A stretch of DNA of 64,000 nucleotides from Peribacillus simplex (GCF_900156045.1 NZ_FTMX01000001.1:372001-436000); one strand, 5' to 3'. Counted from the first letter of the stretch, positions 43,358 to 52,709 are shown. The notes: generated by a model from the sequence alone, not told the origin. Made by a program: numbers and translations.

Positions 43358-43669
43358 ATGGAAAATTTACAAACAGTCGAGCAATATGATGCATTAAAAA
43401 ATGAAGGCAAACATATCTTTCTTTTCTCAGCGACATGGTGTGGGGATTGCCGTGTAATCGAACCGATAATGCCGGAGATTGAAACGAAATTTCCTGACTT
43501 TACATTCATTCATGTGGACCGTGATGAATTCATCGATGTGTGTGCGGCTAATGATGTATTCGGTATACCAAGTTTCATCGCGTATGATAATGGTAAAGAG
43601 CTAGGCAGATTCGTGAGCAAGGATCGCAAAACGCAAGAACAAATTGAGGAATTCATACAATCACTATAA
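43358..43669 (+). CDS. ytpP: Thioredoxin-like protein YtpP
   Basis: 103 residues, cytoplasmic thioredoxin fold with active site SATWCGDCRVIEP (Cys28-Gly-Asp-Cys31 approximately) and cis-Pro in VFGIPSFIAYDNG. It follows AGGAGG. Adjacent to ytpQ as in B. subtilis. Probably a general thiol-disulfide reductase; the CGDC motif differs from the CGPC of housekeeping thioredoxin. Confidence 0.92.
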   Translation: MENLQTVEQYDALKNEGKHIFLFSATWCGDCRVIEPIMPEIETKFPDFTFIHVDRDEFIDVCAANDVFGIPSFIAYDNGKELGRFVSKDRKTQEQIEEFIQSL

Positions 43670-43719
43670 TCAATTTCCCCTTCTCGCTGGGGATTTTTCA
43701 ATGAAGAGGAGGGTCAGTC

Positions 43720-44526
43720 ATGAAAATGGACAGCACGAAGCTGAAAAATATCCTGAAGGAACGTTTAAAAGATGAAAATCGCGCATTCAAATTCGATAGC
43801 AAGCAAGATACGTTACGGGTGGAAAATGTGAAGACCGGGAAGGGGATCACCATCGAATTGCCTCCTGTACTTGCTAACTATGAAAACGTACAGGAAAAGG
43901 CCATCGATGAAATTATCTATTACGTGGAAGAGGCCCTGAATGTGATGGGGGGAGAACACAGCATGGAAGGCAAGGAGAAATTCATTTTCCCAGTCATCCG
44001 CTCGACCTCCTTTCCAATGGAATCGGAAGAAGGAAATCCATTTTTATTCGATGAGCATACGGCTGAAACCCGGATTTTTTATGCCCTTGATCTAGGGAAA
44101 ACCTACCGTCTTATAGATGAAAAGATGATTCAAAGGGAAAATTGGCAGGGTGACAGGATCCGTGAAATTGCCCTTTTTAATGCCCGTTCCCTCTCCACTG
44201 AAATGAAGTCGGATATCGTTGCAGGTAATGCATTTTATTTTTTGAACACGAATGATGGATATGATGCCAGCAGGATCCTGAATGAATCATGGCTTCGGGA
44301 AATGAAGGACAAGATTGAGGGAACCATGGCTGTGGCCATTCCCCATCAGGACGTCATCATCATTGCCGATGTGAAGAATGATACGGGCTATGATATTCTT
44401 GCGCAAATGGCGATGAGCTTCTTTGCCAGCGGTCATGTTCCGATAACGGCTCTATCATTTCTTTATGAAGAAAATGAGTTGGAGCCCATCTTCATTATGG
44501 GTAAAAACAAAAAGCGTGAACAATAA
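43720..44526 (+). CDS. ytpQ: YtpQ, DUF1444 protein
   Basis: 268 residues, matching YtpQ. Signatures: [20 protein letters not shown] near 22, [12 protein letters not shown] near 90 and a C-terminal [21 protein letters not shown]. Cytoplasmic, function unknown; linked to ytpP. Followed by its own strong terminator at 44540. In B. subtilis ytpR comes next; here it is missing. Confidence 0.9.
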   Translation: MKMDSTKLKNILKERLKDENRAFKFDSKQDTLRVENVKTGKGITIELPPVLANYENVQEKAIDEIIYYVEEALNVMGGEHSMEGKEKFIFPVIRSTSFPMESEEGNPFLFDEHTAETRIFYALDLGKTYRLIDEKMIQRENWQGDRIREIALFNARSLSTEMKSDIVAGNAFYFLNTNDGYDASRILNESWLREMKDKIEGTMAVAIPHQDVIIIADVKNDTGYDILAQMAMSFFASGHVPITALSFLYEENELEPIFIMGKNKKREQ

Positions 44527-44539
44527 TATATTGAATCAC

Positions 44540-44577
44540 AAAAGGACCGTGTCAGCATCTGGCAGCGGTCCTTTTAA
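44540..44577 (+). terminator. Terminator after ytpQ
   Basis: AAAAGGACCG (44540-44549) pairs with CGGTCCTTTT (44566-44575); an inner TGTCAG/CTGGCA stem extends it. Confidence 0.88.
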
Positions 44578-44605
44578 AGTTTAATAGAGTTCATGACTCT
44601 TGGAG

Positions 44606-44634
44606 TTGATATTTATTTTTTAATCGGCGATAAT
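44606..44634 (+). promoter_or_regulatory. Promoter of the glycine riboswitch transcript
   Basis: TTGATA (44606-44611) and GATAAT (44629-44634) with a 17-base spacer. The transcript would start about 44641 and enter the riboswitch some 50 bases later. Confidence 0.6.
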
Positions 44635-44689
44635 ATAATTGTAATATTTTGAAAATATGGAATAAAACAATAGAACGAGCGGATGAACG

Positions 44690-44880
44690 TTGTGGGAGAG
44701 TGCAAAGCATTGAGCCACCGAAGGAGCAAGTTCCAAAAATATCCCTTGGAGCAAATCTCTCAGGTAAATGGAACCGCAGCTGGACGCAACTCTGGAGAGC
44801 GCGCAGGAAATGTGCCGCCAACGGGGGAATCTCCATGGCCAAAATGGAGTTAAACTCTCAGGTAAAAGGACAGAGAAGGG
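44690..44880 (+). ncRNA. Tandem glycine riboswitch (gcvT type)
   Basis: Two aptamers in series. Aptamer 1 (about 44690-44776): GGGAGAG opening, GAGCCACCGAAGGAGCAAG in the middle, and AAATCTCTCAGGTAAATGG at the end. Aptamer 2 (about 44785-44878): CTCTGGAGAG, GCCGCCAACGGGGGAA, and AAACTCTCAGGTAAAAGGAC. These are the conserved core strings of the class. The 3' strand of aptamer 2 overlaps the left arm of a terminator (44865-44918), as in glycine ON switches. The gene downstream is an M20 amidohydrolase rather than the gcv operon. Confidence 0.95.
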
Positions 44881-44918
44881 GGCGGTAAGTTTACGCAACC
44901 CTTCCCTGTCCTTTTTTA
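44865..44918 (+). terminator. Expression-platform terminator of the glycine riboswitch
   Basis: AAAGGACAGAGAAGGG (44865-44880) pairs with CCCTTCCCTGTCCTTT (44899-44914), followed by TTTATT. The left arm lies in the last conserved segment of aptamer 2, so glycine binding should prevent termination. Confidence 0.88.
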
Positions 44919-45003
44919 TTCGGCTTTTTGCATACAGAAGGTCTGCAGCGAACATGAACTTACTAATATGCTAATCAACTTGAAATAATGGGGGAGATTG
45001 ATC

Positions 45004-46197
45004 GTGAATGTTAAAAGCAAATTAATGAACATGCTGGAAGCCCGTAAAGGGGAAATGGTTCAAATCCGCCGTCATTTACACGAGAATCCGGAGCTATCCT
45101 TCAAAGAAGAGAAAACGGCAAAATATATCATTGATTTTTATAAGGGGAAAGATGTATCGATCCAAACGAATGTAGGAAATGGATTGGGGATCATCGTGAC
45201 GATCGAAGGCGGAAAACCAGGGAAAACGATAGGACTCCGTGCCGATTTCGATGCACTGCCGATTACGGAAGAAGCGGAGGTTCCGTTCCGTTCAAAAAAT
45301 GAAGGTGTCATGCATGCCTGCGGACACGATGGGCATACCGCTTATTTATTGGTACTGGCGGACTGCATCATTGAGCTAAAAGATTCCCTATCAGGTACGA
45401 TCAAAATAATTCATCAACATGCAGAAGAAACACCCCCTGGTGGAGCCAAAAGCATCATGGAGTCAGGGTTTTTGGATGAACTGGATGCTGTTTTTGGAAT
45501 CCATTTATTTCCGTCTCATCCAGCAGGGGTTGTCGGGTATCGCGGCGGCTATTCGATGGCAGGCCGGACCTATTTCAAATTGGCCGTAAAGGGTGTAGGC
45601 GGGCATGGTTCATCCCCGCATATGGCTAATGATACCATCGTGGCAGGCGCCCATTTCGTGACAGCCGTACAAACCGTAATCAGCCGTCGCTTGAACCCTT
45701 TTGATATGGGTGTAGTCACAATCGGTTCCTTCGATGGAAAAGGAAGTTTTAATGTCATTAAAGACCGTATAGTAATTGAAGGGGACGTCCGTTATATGAC
45801 GGCAGAGACCCAACAGCTGATCGATAAGGAAATCCACCGGATCGTTAAAGGGATAGAAACGGAATTTGATGTTCAGTGCGAACTTACATATGTCCCTGAT
45901 TATCCTCCGTTATATAATGACCCTGAACTGACTGGATTCGTGAAAAATAGCCTGGAAAGCATGGATGACAATGATATTAAGAAGGTCGTGGAATTTCCGG
46001 TTTTCTCTGGTTCGGAAGATTTTTCGTATTATGCAGAAAAGATTCCTGGCTGCTTCTTTTACATTGGCTGTAAACCGAAAGGGGTGGAGAAGGCATATTT
46101 CAATCACCATCCTAAATTCGACATTGATGAAGATGCCCTTTTGATCGCTTCCAAATCAGTGGCGCAGGTAGTATGCAGTTTTTATGAATGGAACTAG
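45004..46197 (+). CDS. M20D-family amidohydrolase under glycine riboswitch control
   Basis: 397 residues. M20 metallo-amidohydrolase: GLRADFDALPITEEAEVPF near 78, MHACGHDGHTAYL near 101 (Cys and His ligands), HQHAEETPPGGAKSI near 138 (Glu-Glu), GGHGSSPHMAND near 200 in the dimer domain, and FNHHPKFDIDEDAL near the end. Relatives cleave N-acyl amino acids such as hippurate, N-acetyl amino acids or indole-3-acetyl amino acids. The glycine riboswitch suggests an N-acylglycine substrate or a glycine-linked role. The start is GTG 45004, 7 bases after GGGGGAG; TTG 44998 is too close. Confidence 0.9.
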   Translation: MNVKSKLMNMLEARKGEMVQIRRHLHENPELSFKEEKTAKYIIDFYKGKDVSIQTNVGNGLGIIVTIEGGKPGKTIGLRADFDALPITEEAEVPFRSKNEGVMHACGHDGHTAYLLVLADCIIELKDSLSGTIKIIHQHAEETPPGGAKSIMESGFLDELDAVFGIHLFPSHPAGVVGYRGGYSMAGRTYFKLAVKGVGGHGSSPHMANDTIVAGAHFVTAVQTVISRRLNPFDMGVVTIGSFDGKGSFNVIKDRIVIEGDVRYMTAETQQLIDKEIHRIVKGIETEFDVQCELTYVPDYPPLYNDPELTGFVKNSLESMDDNDIKKVVEFPVFSGSEDFSYYAEKIPGCFFYIGCKPKGVEKAYFNHHPKFDIDEDALLIASKSVAQVVCSFYEWN

Positions 46198-46231
46198 TAC
46201 CTTTGGTCCTTGTTTGCAAAAAAAACGCAGA

Positions 46232-46278
46232 AACCCACAAAACACCGTTCGGTATTAACGAACGGTGTTTTGTGGGTT
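46232..46278. terminator. Exceptionally long perfect hairpin
   Basis: A 20-bp perfect stem, left arm 46232-46251 (beginning AACCCACAAAAC) and right arm 46259-46278, around a 7-base loop. GCGGCAG rather than a T-run follows on the plus strand. It probably ends the amidohydrolase transcript or protects its 3' end. The remaining 46279-46613 is AT-rich and shows no gene. Confidence 0.7.
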
Positions 46279-46613
46279 GCGGCAGATGATTGGATGCCGC
46301 CGGAGGTTTCACTGAAGGATGTTGCAATGAATTGGCCCTGCTTCCAAGGCTGCATGAAAACTTAATCTCTTTGTAAACGCGATTTAACAGCGGTGTTTTA
46401 TTTAAATAGTAGACTAGGGGCTAATGTTATTTCGTGATGGATAGGTTTAGACTCATTCCAGAAGGGGTTTAATAGGGTAGGAGTTCTGCGAAATACGTTA
46501 AGTTAGTAAGAAAGCGATAAAAAAATAGATACTAATCCCAATTCAGCTTAAATTTTCTCGATATTTTTAAAATAACTGGTAGAATTAGTTACATAACTAC
46601 AGATGTAGAAAGA

Positions 46614-49571
46614 GTGATAGTTTTGAAATGGCTAAATAAGATGAAAAAATGGTTCCAAGCAGAGGAAATTATTGAAATCGAAGAAATTATTATAGATGAG
46701 CCGCTTGATGAAGAGACATTAAGGAAAATGGATTTTTCGAAGCTTTCGAAGTCAAAGGAAGAAGAAATAAAGGTTTACAATCAAAAAGTCGAAAAAATGT
46801 CCCAGACGCCAGACCCGGATACGAAAATCCTGTTTCAATATCCAAAAGGACAGTTCAAGTTTCCGCTCATTCCAGACCGGGAGCAGAATAAAAGAAAGCC
46901 TAGGGAAAGAAACAGGGAAGACAACGAACCCAAACAGGGGAAGAATGTGACCGAAGAAACAACGAGAAGGCCTGTAAGGGATACGGAATCAAAACGGAGA
47001 AACTTCGACCGGGAGGAAACCTCAAAAATAGTCCCGTCAAATACTCCATTCCGCCCAACGGAAATCCCTTCACCCATTTATGGGTTCCGTCGTCCGGGAA
47101 AAAAAATAGTCCCTTCTGAAGAAAATGTCGAATATGAATTAGAAAGTAAAAATACTCCATTCCGCCCAACGGAAACCCCTTCACCCATTTATGGGTTCCG
47201 TCGTCCGGAAAAAAAAATAGTCCCTTCTGAAGAAATTGTCGAATATGAATTAGAAAGCAAAATGCCCATCTTTAAAAAAGAAGGACCCGATATCGAGATT
47301 CCGGTATCGATCCCTGAAAGCTCAAAAGAAGTGTCACATGAGGAAATGACGGTAGAACCATCCGTTCTAATACCGGAACAAGCGGAAGAAAAAAGGGAAG
47401 ATACGGAGATACCCGCTTTCTTTCGCAGGAATTCCATTGAGTCACTGCCAGAAGAAGCGGTAAGCCGGACTGACATCATTGAGCCTGCGGCGGAAAAAGA
47501 GGCCATTGAACAGGACCAGGTAGATTTTGGACGCGAAGTCGCTGTATCCATCATGGAACAGGCGGTCGACACACCGCCTGAAGCCATATCGGTTCCTGCA
47601 CAATCTAATCAACCATCCGTTAGTCAAGGGACACTGCCTGAAAGTGATCCATCTGAGGCAATACCTGAAGTGCAGCCAAAACGTCCAAAAAAACATATGC
47701 CATTCAATGTGATGATGCTTAAGCAAGACCGGGAAAAAAACAGCTTCATGAATAAAATGATGCCGGAAAAAAAAAGCCTTAATTCGGAAAGGGCAGTAGT
47801 TTCCCCTGATAAGCGAACAATGAATGATGCTGCTGAAACGGAGGCAGGACAAACGAAACCATCCGCCATTCCTGAACGGGAACAGGAGGATGGCAGAGTT
47901 ATGCCGAAAGAGGGGACTCCGGTCATTACATCAACCTTTTTGGACACGAAGGCTGGTTCGCAAACCGCCGCCGTGCCTGAAAATACAGTTGAATCCAATA
48001 TTGGTTCCAGCCCGTTCATTAAGCCGCTCATGGAACAGGAATCCCCCACTTCCGGAAATGGGTATCAAGAAGCGGTTGTTAATACAGAGGCGGCAGCAGT
48101 AAGCGGCCAGGGCGATACCCCGGCAGTTTTTGGCTCCGTGGAAGCGGAGGATAATCCATATTATGTGTTTCCGAATATCGAATTGCTGACGCCTCCCACT
48201 TATGCTGTGCATGACGATGAGTGGCTCGAGGAACAGACTGTATTACTTGATGAGACATTGAAAAATTTCAATGTCCGTGCAAAGGTCGTCAATGTCACTC
48301 AAGGACCGGCAGTAACTCGTTTCGAGGTGCATCCGGAGCCGGGAGTGAAGGTGAATAAAGTGACGAACTTGATGGATGACATCAAATTAAGCCTTGCCGC
48401 TCAGGATATGCGGATGGAAGCGCCAATTCCGGGTAAACATACAATTGGCATCGAGATTCCGAACAGGAAAAGCAAACCGGTATTTTTGCGTGAGGTTTTG
48501 GAAAGTACTGAGTTTCAAGAGCATGAATCACCGCTTGCTGTCGCTTTGGGACTCGATATATCCGGTCAGCCGATCATCACGGATTTGAGAAAGATGCCGC
48601 ATGGATTGATAGCCGGGCAAACTGGATCGGGGAAAAGTGTCTGTATCAACACCATGCTGGTCAGCTTGCTGTATAAAGCGACGCCGCAGGAGTTGAAATT
48701 ACTGTTGATCGATCCGAAAATGGTCGAGCTCGCCCCATATAACCGGATCCCGCATTTGGTCAGTCCGGTCATAACCGATGTAAAAGCCGCTACGGCTGCG
48801 TTGAAATGGGCTGTAGAGGAGATGGAACGGCGTTATGAATTGTTTGTACATGCCGGTGTGCGTGATATCACCCGCTTTAATGACCAAGCGGAAAAAGCCG
48901 GTCAATATTCAAGCAAGCTGCCTTATATCCTGGTGATCATCGATGAGCTTGCGGATCTGATGATGATGTCCCCGGCTGATGTAGAGGAAGCGATTTGCCG
49001 GATTGCGCAAAAGGCCCGTGCCTGCGGCATCCATTTGATTGTAGCCACTCAAAGACCTTCAGTCGATGTCATAACTGGATTGATCAAGGCAAATATCCCG
49101 ACAAGGATCGCTTTTTCGGTTTCTTCACAAGTCGACTCCCGTACAATCATCGATAGCGGCGGAGCAGAAAAGTTACTGGGAAGAGGAGATATGTTATTCG
49201 CTGAAAACGGCTCATCGAAAACGGTGCGCCTGCAAGGGACTTTTGTGAGTGATGAAGAAATCGATCAAGTCGTCAACCATGTTAAACTGGAGCAGCAGCC
49301 GAAATACCTGTTTGAACAGGAAGACTTGCTGAACAGGGCCGAGGTCACGGAAGAAGCGGATGAACTGTTTTTCGAGGCCTGTGAATTTGTCGTGAGCCAG
49401 CAGGCTGCATCTGCATCGAGTGTCCAAAGGCGTTTCCGTGTCGGTTATAACCGTGCGGCGCGTCTAATAGAAATGATGGAGCAACGTGGAGTCGTTTCCG
49501 AATCCAGGGGTTCAAGGCCCAGGGATGTATTGATTACGGAAGAAGAACTGGAATTTTTACATGTTAATTAA
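46614..49571 (+). CDS. sftA: DNA translocase SftA (FtsK/SpoIIIE family)
   Basis: 985 residues, cytoplasmic (no membrane helices), as SftA. Residues about 60-520 are a long charged, low-complexity linker that includes a duplicated 37-residue unit (143-179 and 180-216). The motor follows: AGQTGSGKSVCINTML near 667 (Walker A), LVIIDELADLMMM near 778 (Walker B), and ACGIHLIVATQRPSVDVITG. A winged-helix gamma domain (ASSVQRRFRVGYNRAARLIE) ends it. It clears DNA from the closing septum. The start is uncertain: GTG 46614 or TTG 46623; neither has a strong binding site. Confidence 0.93.
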   Translation: MIVLKWLNKMKKWFQAEEIIEIEEIIIDEPLDEETLRKMDFSKLSKSKEEEIKVYNQKVEKMSQTPDPDTKILFQYPKGQFKFPLIPDREQNKRKPRERNREDNEPKQGKNVTEETTRRPVRDTESKRRNFDREETSKIVPSNTPFRPTEIPSPIYGFRRPGKKIVPSEENVEYELESKNTPFRPTETPSPIYGFRRPEKKIVPSEEIVEYELESKMPIFKKEGPDIEIPVSIPESSKEVSHEEMTVEPSVLIPEQAEEKREDTEIPAFFRRNSIESLPEEAVSRTDIIEPAAEKEAIEQDQVDFGREVAVSIMEQAVDTPPEAISVPAQSNQPSVSQGTLPESDPSEAIPEVQPKRPKKHMPFNVMMLKQDREKNSFMNKMMPEKKSLNSERAVVSPDKRTMNDAAETEAGQTKPSAIPEREQEDGRVMPKEGTPVITSTFLDTKAGSQTAAVPENTVESNIGSSPFIKPLMEQESPTSGNGYQEAVVNTEAAAVSGQGDTPAVFGSVEAEDNPYYVFPNIELLTPPTYAVHDDEWLEEQTVLLDETLKNFNVRAKVVNVTQGPAVTRFEVHPEPGVKVNKVTNLMDDIKLSLAAQDMRMEAPIPGKHTIGIEIPNRKSKPVFLREVLESTEFQEHESPLAVALGLDISGQPIITDLRKMPHGLIAGQTGSGKSVCINTMLVSLLYKATPQELKLLLIDPKMVELAPYNRIPHLVSPVITDVKAATAALKWAVEEMERRYELFVHAGVRDITRFNDQAEKAGQYSSKLPYILVIIDELADLMMMSPADVEEAICRIAQKARACGIHLIVATQRPSVDVITGLIKANIPTRIAFSVSSQVDSRTIIDSGGAEKLLGRGDMLFAENGSSKTVRLQGTFVSDEEIDQVVNHVKLEQQPKYLFEQEDLLNRAEVTEEADELFFEACEFVVSQQAASASSVQRRFRVGYNRAARLIEMMEQRGVVSESRGSRPRDVLITEEELEFLHVN
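47040..47261 (+). repeat. In-frame 111-base tandem duplication in sftA
   Basis: Unit one is 47040-47150 and unit two 47151-47261. They differ at only a few bases. Each encodes NTPFRPTE, then SPIYGFRRP and KKIVPSEE, then EYELESK. The high identity indicates a recent event. Confidence 0.92.
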
Positions 49572-49605
49572 GAGAACCTAATAAAAGGAAATTGAATATA
49601 ATGTG

Positions 49606-49626
49606 AAAGGGTGAAAACCCTTTTTT
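49606..49626 (+). terminator. Terminator after sftA
   Basis: AAAGGGT (49606-49612), loop GAAA, ACCCTTT (49617-49623), followed by TTT. Confidence 0.85.
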
Positions 49627-49857
49627 ATCACCTTAATTGCGGGAAAAACCAATGTTTTGATAAATTGGCATCTGCCTGACATGGATGAATGAATAAAAAA
49701 GTGATATAATAGTTTTTTGTTGATGAATGATTGAAAATAAGAGCTTGAAAAACCTATTAAGAAATTGCGTTACTAACAAGTCTCGTAATGGAAAAAACAA
49801 ATAAAAGATGACGTCATATACTGTCATACAGGTAGACGATTGGTGGAGGTTCGCTTT

Positions 49858-51162
49858 ATGACTGCTTACCATTTTGTGGGAATTAAAGGATCGGGTATGA
49901 GTGCTCTTGCACAAATACTGCATGATATGAATATTGAAGTGCAGGGTTCCGATTACGAAAAAGAATTTTTTACACAATTGGCATTAGAAAAAGCCGGGAT
50001 TAAAATCCTTCCTTTCAACGAGGAAAATATTCAACCTGGAATGACCATCATTGCAGGAAATGCGTTTCCGGATAGTCATCCGGAAATCGTGAAGGCAAAA
50101 GAACTTGATTTGCCGATCATCCGTTATCACCGCTTCCTGGGTGATTTCATGAAAAACTTCATCAGCGTGGCTGTTACGGGAGCGCATGGTAAAACATCGA
50201 CGACCGGCCTGCTTGCCCATGTAATGGGGGGCGCTAAACCGACATCCTTCTTGATTGGGGATGGAACGGGTAAGGGAATCGCGAATTCTGATTACTTCGT
50301 ATTCGAAGCATGTGAATATCGCCGTCATTTCCTTTCCTATTATCCGGATTATGCAATCATGACGAATATCGATTTTGATCATCCTGATTATTACGCTAAT
50401 GTCGAAGACGTGTTCGAGGCTTTCCAAACGATGGCCCTTCAAGTCAACAAAGGCATCATTGCGTGCGGGGATGATGAGCATTTACCACATATTCAGGCGA
50501 AAGTACCGGTTATTTTTTACGGATTTGCAGAAGGAAATGATTTTCAAGCGAAAAATGTTTCCGTCACTCCGGATGGCACGACTTTTGATGTGCATGTAAG
50601 GAACAATTACTATGATACATTCACTATTCCTACTTTTGGAAAGCATAATGTGTTGAATGCACTTGGTGTCATTGCACTTTGTAAATATGAAAACTTGGAT
50701 ACGGAAGCTGTGAAAGCCCAATTGCGGACTTTTGGCGGAGTTAAACGCCGGTTCTCCGAAAAGGAAATCGGAAGTCAGATCATCATTGATGATTATGCAC
50801 ACCATCCGACCGAGATTTCTGCGACTGTCGACTCGGCGCGTCAGAAATATCCAGAGCGTGAAGTTGTTGCGGTATTCCAGCCACATACTTTCTCGAGAAC
50901 GCAGGCATTCCTGGATGAATTCGCCGACAGCTTGAATTTGGCCGACAAAGTATACTTATGTGAAATTTTTGGATCTGCTCGTGAACATCAAGGGAAGTTA
51001 TCGATCGAAGACCTTCAAGATAAGATTCCGGGTGCAGAGCTGATTACGGAGAATACAACATCAAAATTGCAACATCATGAAAACAGTGTCGTGTTATTCA
51101 TGGGTGCGGGGGACATTCAAAAGTTCCAGGCAGCCTATGAGCATTCACTGCAGGTAAAATAA
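49858..51162 (+). CDS. murC: UDP-N-acetylmuramate--L-alanine ligase MurC
   Basis: 434 residues. Adds L-Ala to UDP-MurNAc, the first amino acid of the peptidoglycan stem. N-terminal [17 protein letters not shown] binds the nucleotide, [13 protein letters not shown] near 108 is the P-loop, [11 protein letters not shown] and [11 protein letters not shown] follow, and [12 protein letters not shown] near 310 and FQPHTFSRT near 343 complete the Mur ligase pattern. ATG 49858 lies 8 bases after GGAGG. A strong terminator follows. Confidence 0.97.
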   Translation: MTAYHFVGIKGSGMSALAQILHDMNIEVQGSDYEKEFFTQLALEKAGIKILPFNEENIQPGMTIIAGNAFPDSHPEIVKAKELDLPIIRYHRFLGDFMKNFISVAVTGAHGKTSTTGLLAHVMGGAKPTSFLIGDGTGKGIANSDYFVFEACEYRRHFLSYYPDYAIMTNIDFDHPDYYANVEDVFEAFQTMALQVNKGIIACGDDEHLPHIQAKVPVIFYGFAEGNDFQAKNVSVTPDGTTFDVHVRNNYYDTFTIPTFGKHNVLNALGVIALCKYENLDTEAVKAQLRTFGGVKRRFSEKEIGSQIIIDDYAHHPTEISATVDSARQKYPEREVVAVFQPHTFSRTQAFLDEFADSLNLADKVYLCEIFGSAREHQGKLSIEDLQDKIPGAELITENTTSKLQHHENSVVLFMGAGDIQKFQAAYEHSLQVK

Positions 51163-51163
51163 A

Positions 51164-51204
51164 AAAAACGACCATCCGTTAGTAGCGGGTCGGTCGTTTT
51201 TTTA
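51164..51204 (+). terminator. Terminator after murC
   Basis: AAAAACGACC (51164-51173) pairs with GGTCGTTTTT (51192-51201), an inner ATCCG/CGGGT stem extends it, and TTTATT follows. Confidence 0.92.
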
Positions 51205-51219
51205 TTGGTTTTGATGTTA

Positions 51220-51437
51220 GGCTCTTTTTGTAAAGATGTTGTTTTTAAAACGAAACGATTTAAGGTTGATTGGAGCGGAAGTGCGAGACTCCTGCGGGAG
51301 CAGCGGGACAGGTGAGACCCCACAGGCGTTCACGCCGAGGAGGCTCACCGCCCGCCCCGTGGAAAGCGAGCATCTGGATGGGAAATCAACCACACCGATT
51401 TACTTGGTAAATAGCTACAAAGTATGCGAAAACAGCC
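51220..51437 (+). mobile_element. MITE-like element copy 3 (full length)
   Basis: 218 bp, plus orientation, begins GGCTCTTTTTGTAAAG and ends CGAAAACAGCC. Flanked by TGATGTTA (51212-51219) and TTATGTTA (51438-51445), one mismatch. The right-hand repeat contains the stop codon of the minus-strand aminopeptidase (TTA at 51443-51445). The internal stems are as in copy 2. Small reading frames inside it are repeat shadows. Confidence 0.82.
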
Positions 51438-51442
51438 TTATG

Positions 51443-52555
51443 TTATTTTAAATTTTCTGGATTTAAATTTTCCAGTTCCGGTAACACGAAGCGTCCGTCC
51501 TTACGTATCAAGACGTCATCAAAATGGATTTCCCCGCCGCCATATTCAGGCCGCTGGATATTGACCAGGTCCCAGTGAATGTCTGAATGGTTTCCGTTAA
51601 AGGCATCATCATAGCATTGTCCGGGAGTGAAATGAAAACTTCCATCAATTTTTTCATCAAAGAGGATATCTTGCATCGGATGTAGAATATAAGGATTTAC
51701 ACCAATTGCAAATTCACCGACATATCGTGCGCCTTCATCAGTATCAAAAATTTTGTTGATGCGTTCCGTATCATTCGCAACCGCTTCAACGATTTTTCCA
51801 TCCTTGAATGTCAACTTCACGTTTTCAAAAGTAAAACCCTGATAAGGGGACGGAGTATTATACGAAATCACTCCATTGATGGAATCTTTAACCGGAGCCG
51901 TATATACTTCACCGTCAGGAATGTTCAGCTCACCCGCACATTTGATGGCTTTAATGTCTTTGATGGAGAAGGTTAGGTCCGTACCGGGCCCAGTTAAGCG
52001 GACCTTATCCGTTTTATCCATCAATTCAACAAGATTGTCCATTGCTGCGCTCATTTTGCCATAGTCGAGGTTGCAGACTTCGAAATAAAAGTCTTCGAAT
52101 GCTTCTGTGCTCATTTTGGCTAATTGGGCCATTGAATTTGTCGGGTAGCGAAGTACGACCCATTTTGTTTTTGGCCCGCGGATATTTCTATGTACTTTAC
52201 CGACTGTCTGTCCATGGATCGCCATCTTCTCTGAAGGGACATCGGATTGTTCATTGATATTATCCCCGGCACGAAGCCCGATATAAGCATCCATCTGTTT
52301 CATTACGTTTGCTTCAAACTCACCCATCAACTTGTACTGTTCTTCTTTGGCACCCATCAGCAAGGCACGATCCACTTGGTGATCCTTTAAAAGGACGAAT
52401 GGGTAACCACCTGCTGCATAGGCTTCATTCACAAGTGCGTTAACAAGTTCACGCTGCAATCCGAAGTTTTCGATCAAGATTCTTTCACCTTTTTGAAGCT
52501 TCACGGAATAATTGATTAAGTTTTTGGCCAATGTACCAATTCTGGGATCTTTCAT
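51443..52555 (-). CDS. M29-family aminopeptidase (AmpS-like)
   Basis: 370 residues. Thermophilic-aminopeptidase family: LINYSVKLQKGERILIENFG at the start, then DLTFSIKDIKAIKCAGELN, and the metal-binding C-terminal half with GEFAIGVNPY (Glu), GQCYDDAFNGNHSDIHWDLV (His, Asp) and EIHFDDVLIRKDGRFV. Cobalt or zinc activated, cytoplasmic peptide turnover. ATG 52555 is set by GGAGG on the minus strand. It has no hairpin terminator of its own; the mobile element touches its stop codon. Confidence 0.9.
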   Translation of the reverse strand: MKDPRIGTLAKNLINYSVKLQKGERILIENFGLQRELVNALVNEAYAAGGYPFVLLKDHQVDRALLMGAKEEQYKLMGEFEANVMKQMDAYIGLRAGDNINEQSDVPSEKMAIHGQTVGKVHRNIRGPKTKWVVLRYPTNSMAQLAKMSTEAFEDFYFEVCNLDYGKMSAAMDNLVELMDKTDKVRLTGPGTDLTFSIKDIKAIKCAGELNIPDGEVYTAPVKDSINGVISYNTPSPYQGFTFENVKLTFKDGKIVEAVANDTERINKIFDTDEGARYVGEFAIGVNPYILHPMQDILFDEKIDGSFHFTPGQCYDDAFNGNHSDIHWDLVNIQRPEYGGGEIHFDDVLIRKDGRFVLPELENLNPENLK

Positions 52556-52709
52556 AAAAAATACCTCCATTGTTTAAATTCGACTTATCTTTTCTATCAT
52601 ACCCGATTTCCTGCCATAAGTGTCACCCATGAATTTCACGGAGGAACTGGATGCAGACAACAATATTTCCAGATTAGGGTTTGATAGGGTATATTGAAAA
52701 AATAAATAA

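Noticed and set aside
44649-44974. Small frames on both strands
   Set aside because: They overlap the glycine riboswitch and its terminator and have no start signals.
47189-48212. Long minus-strand frames under sftA
   Set aside because: They are shadows of the low-complexity SftA linker and show no family pattern.
49808-49815. TGACGTCA palindrome upstream of murC
   Set aside because: It resembles a eukaryotic CRE; no bacterial regulator with this site is implied and 8 bp palindromes occur by chance.
52667-52692. GGGTAT at 52687 as sigma-B -10
   Set aside because: No GTTTAA-like -35 lies 12-15 bases upstream; the later GTTTAT/GGGTAA pair fits better.
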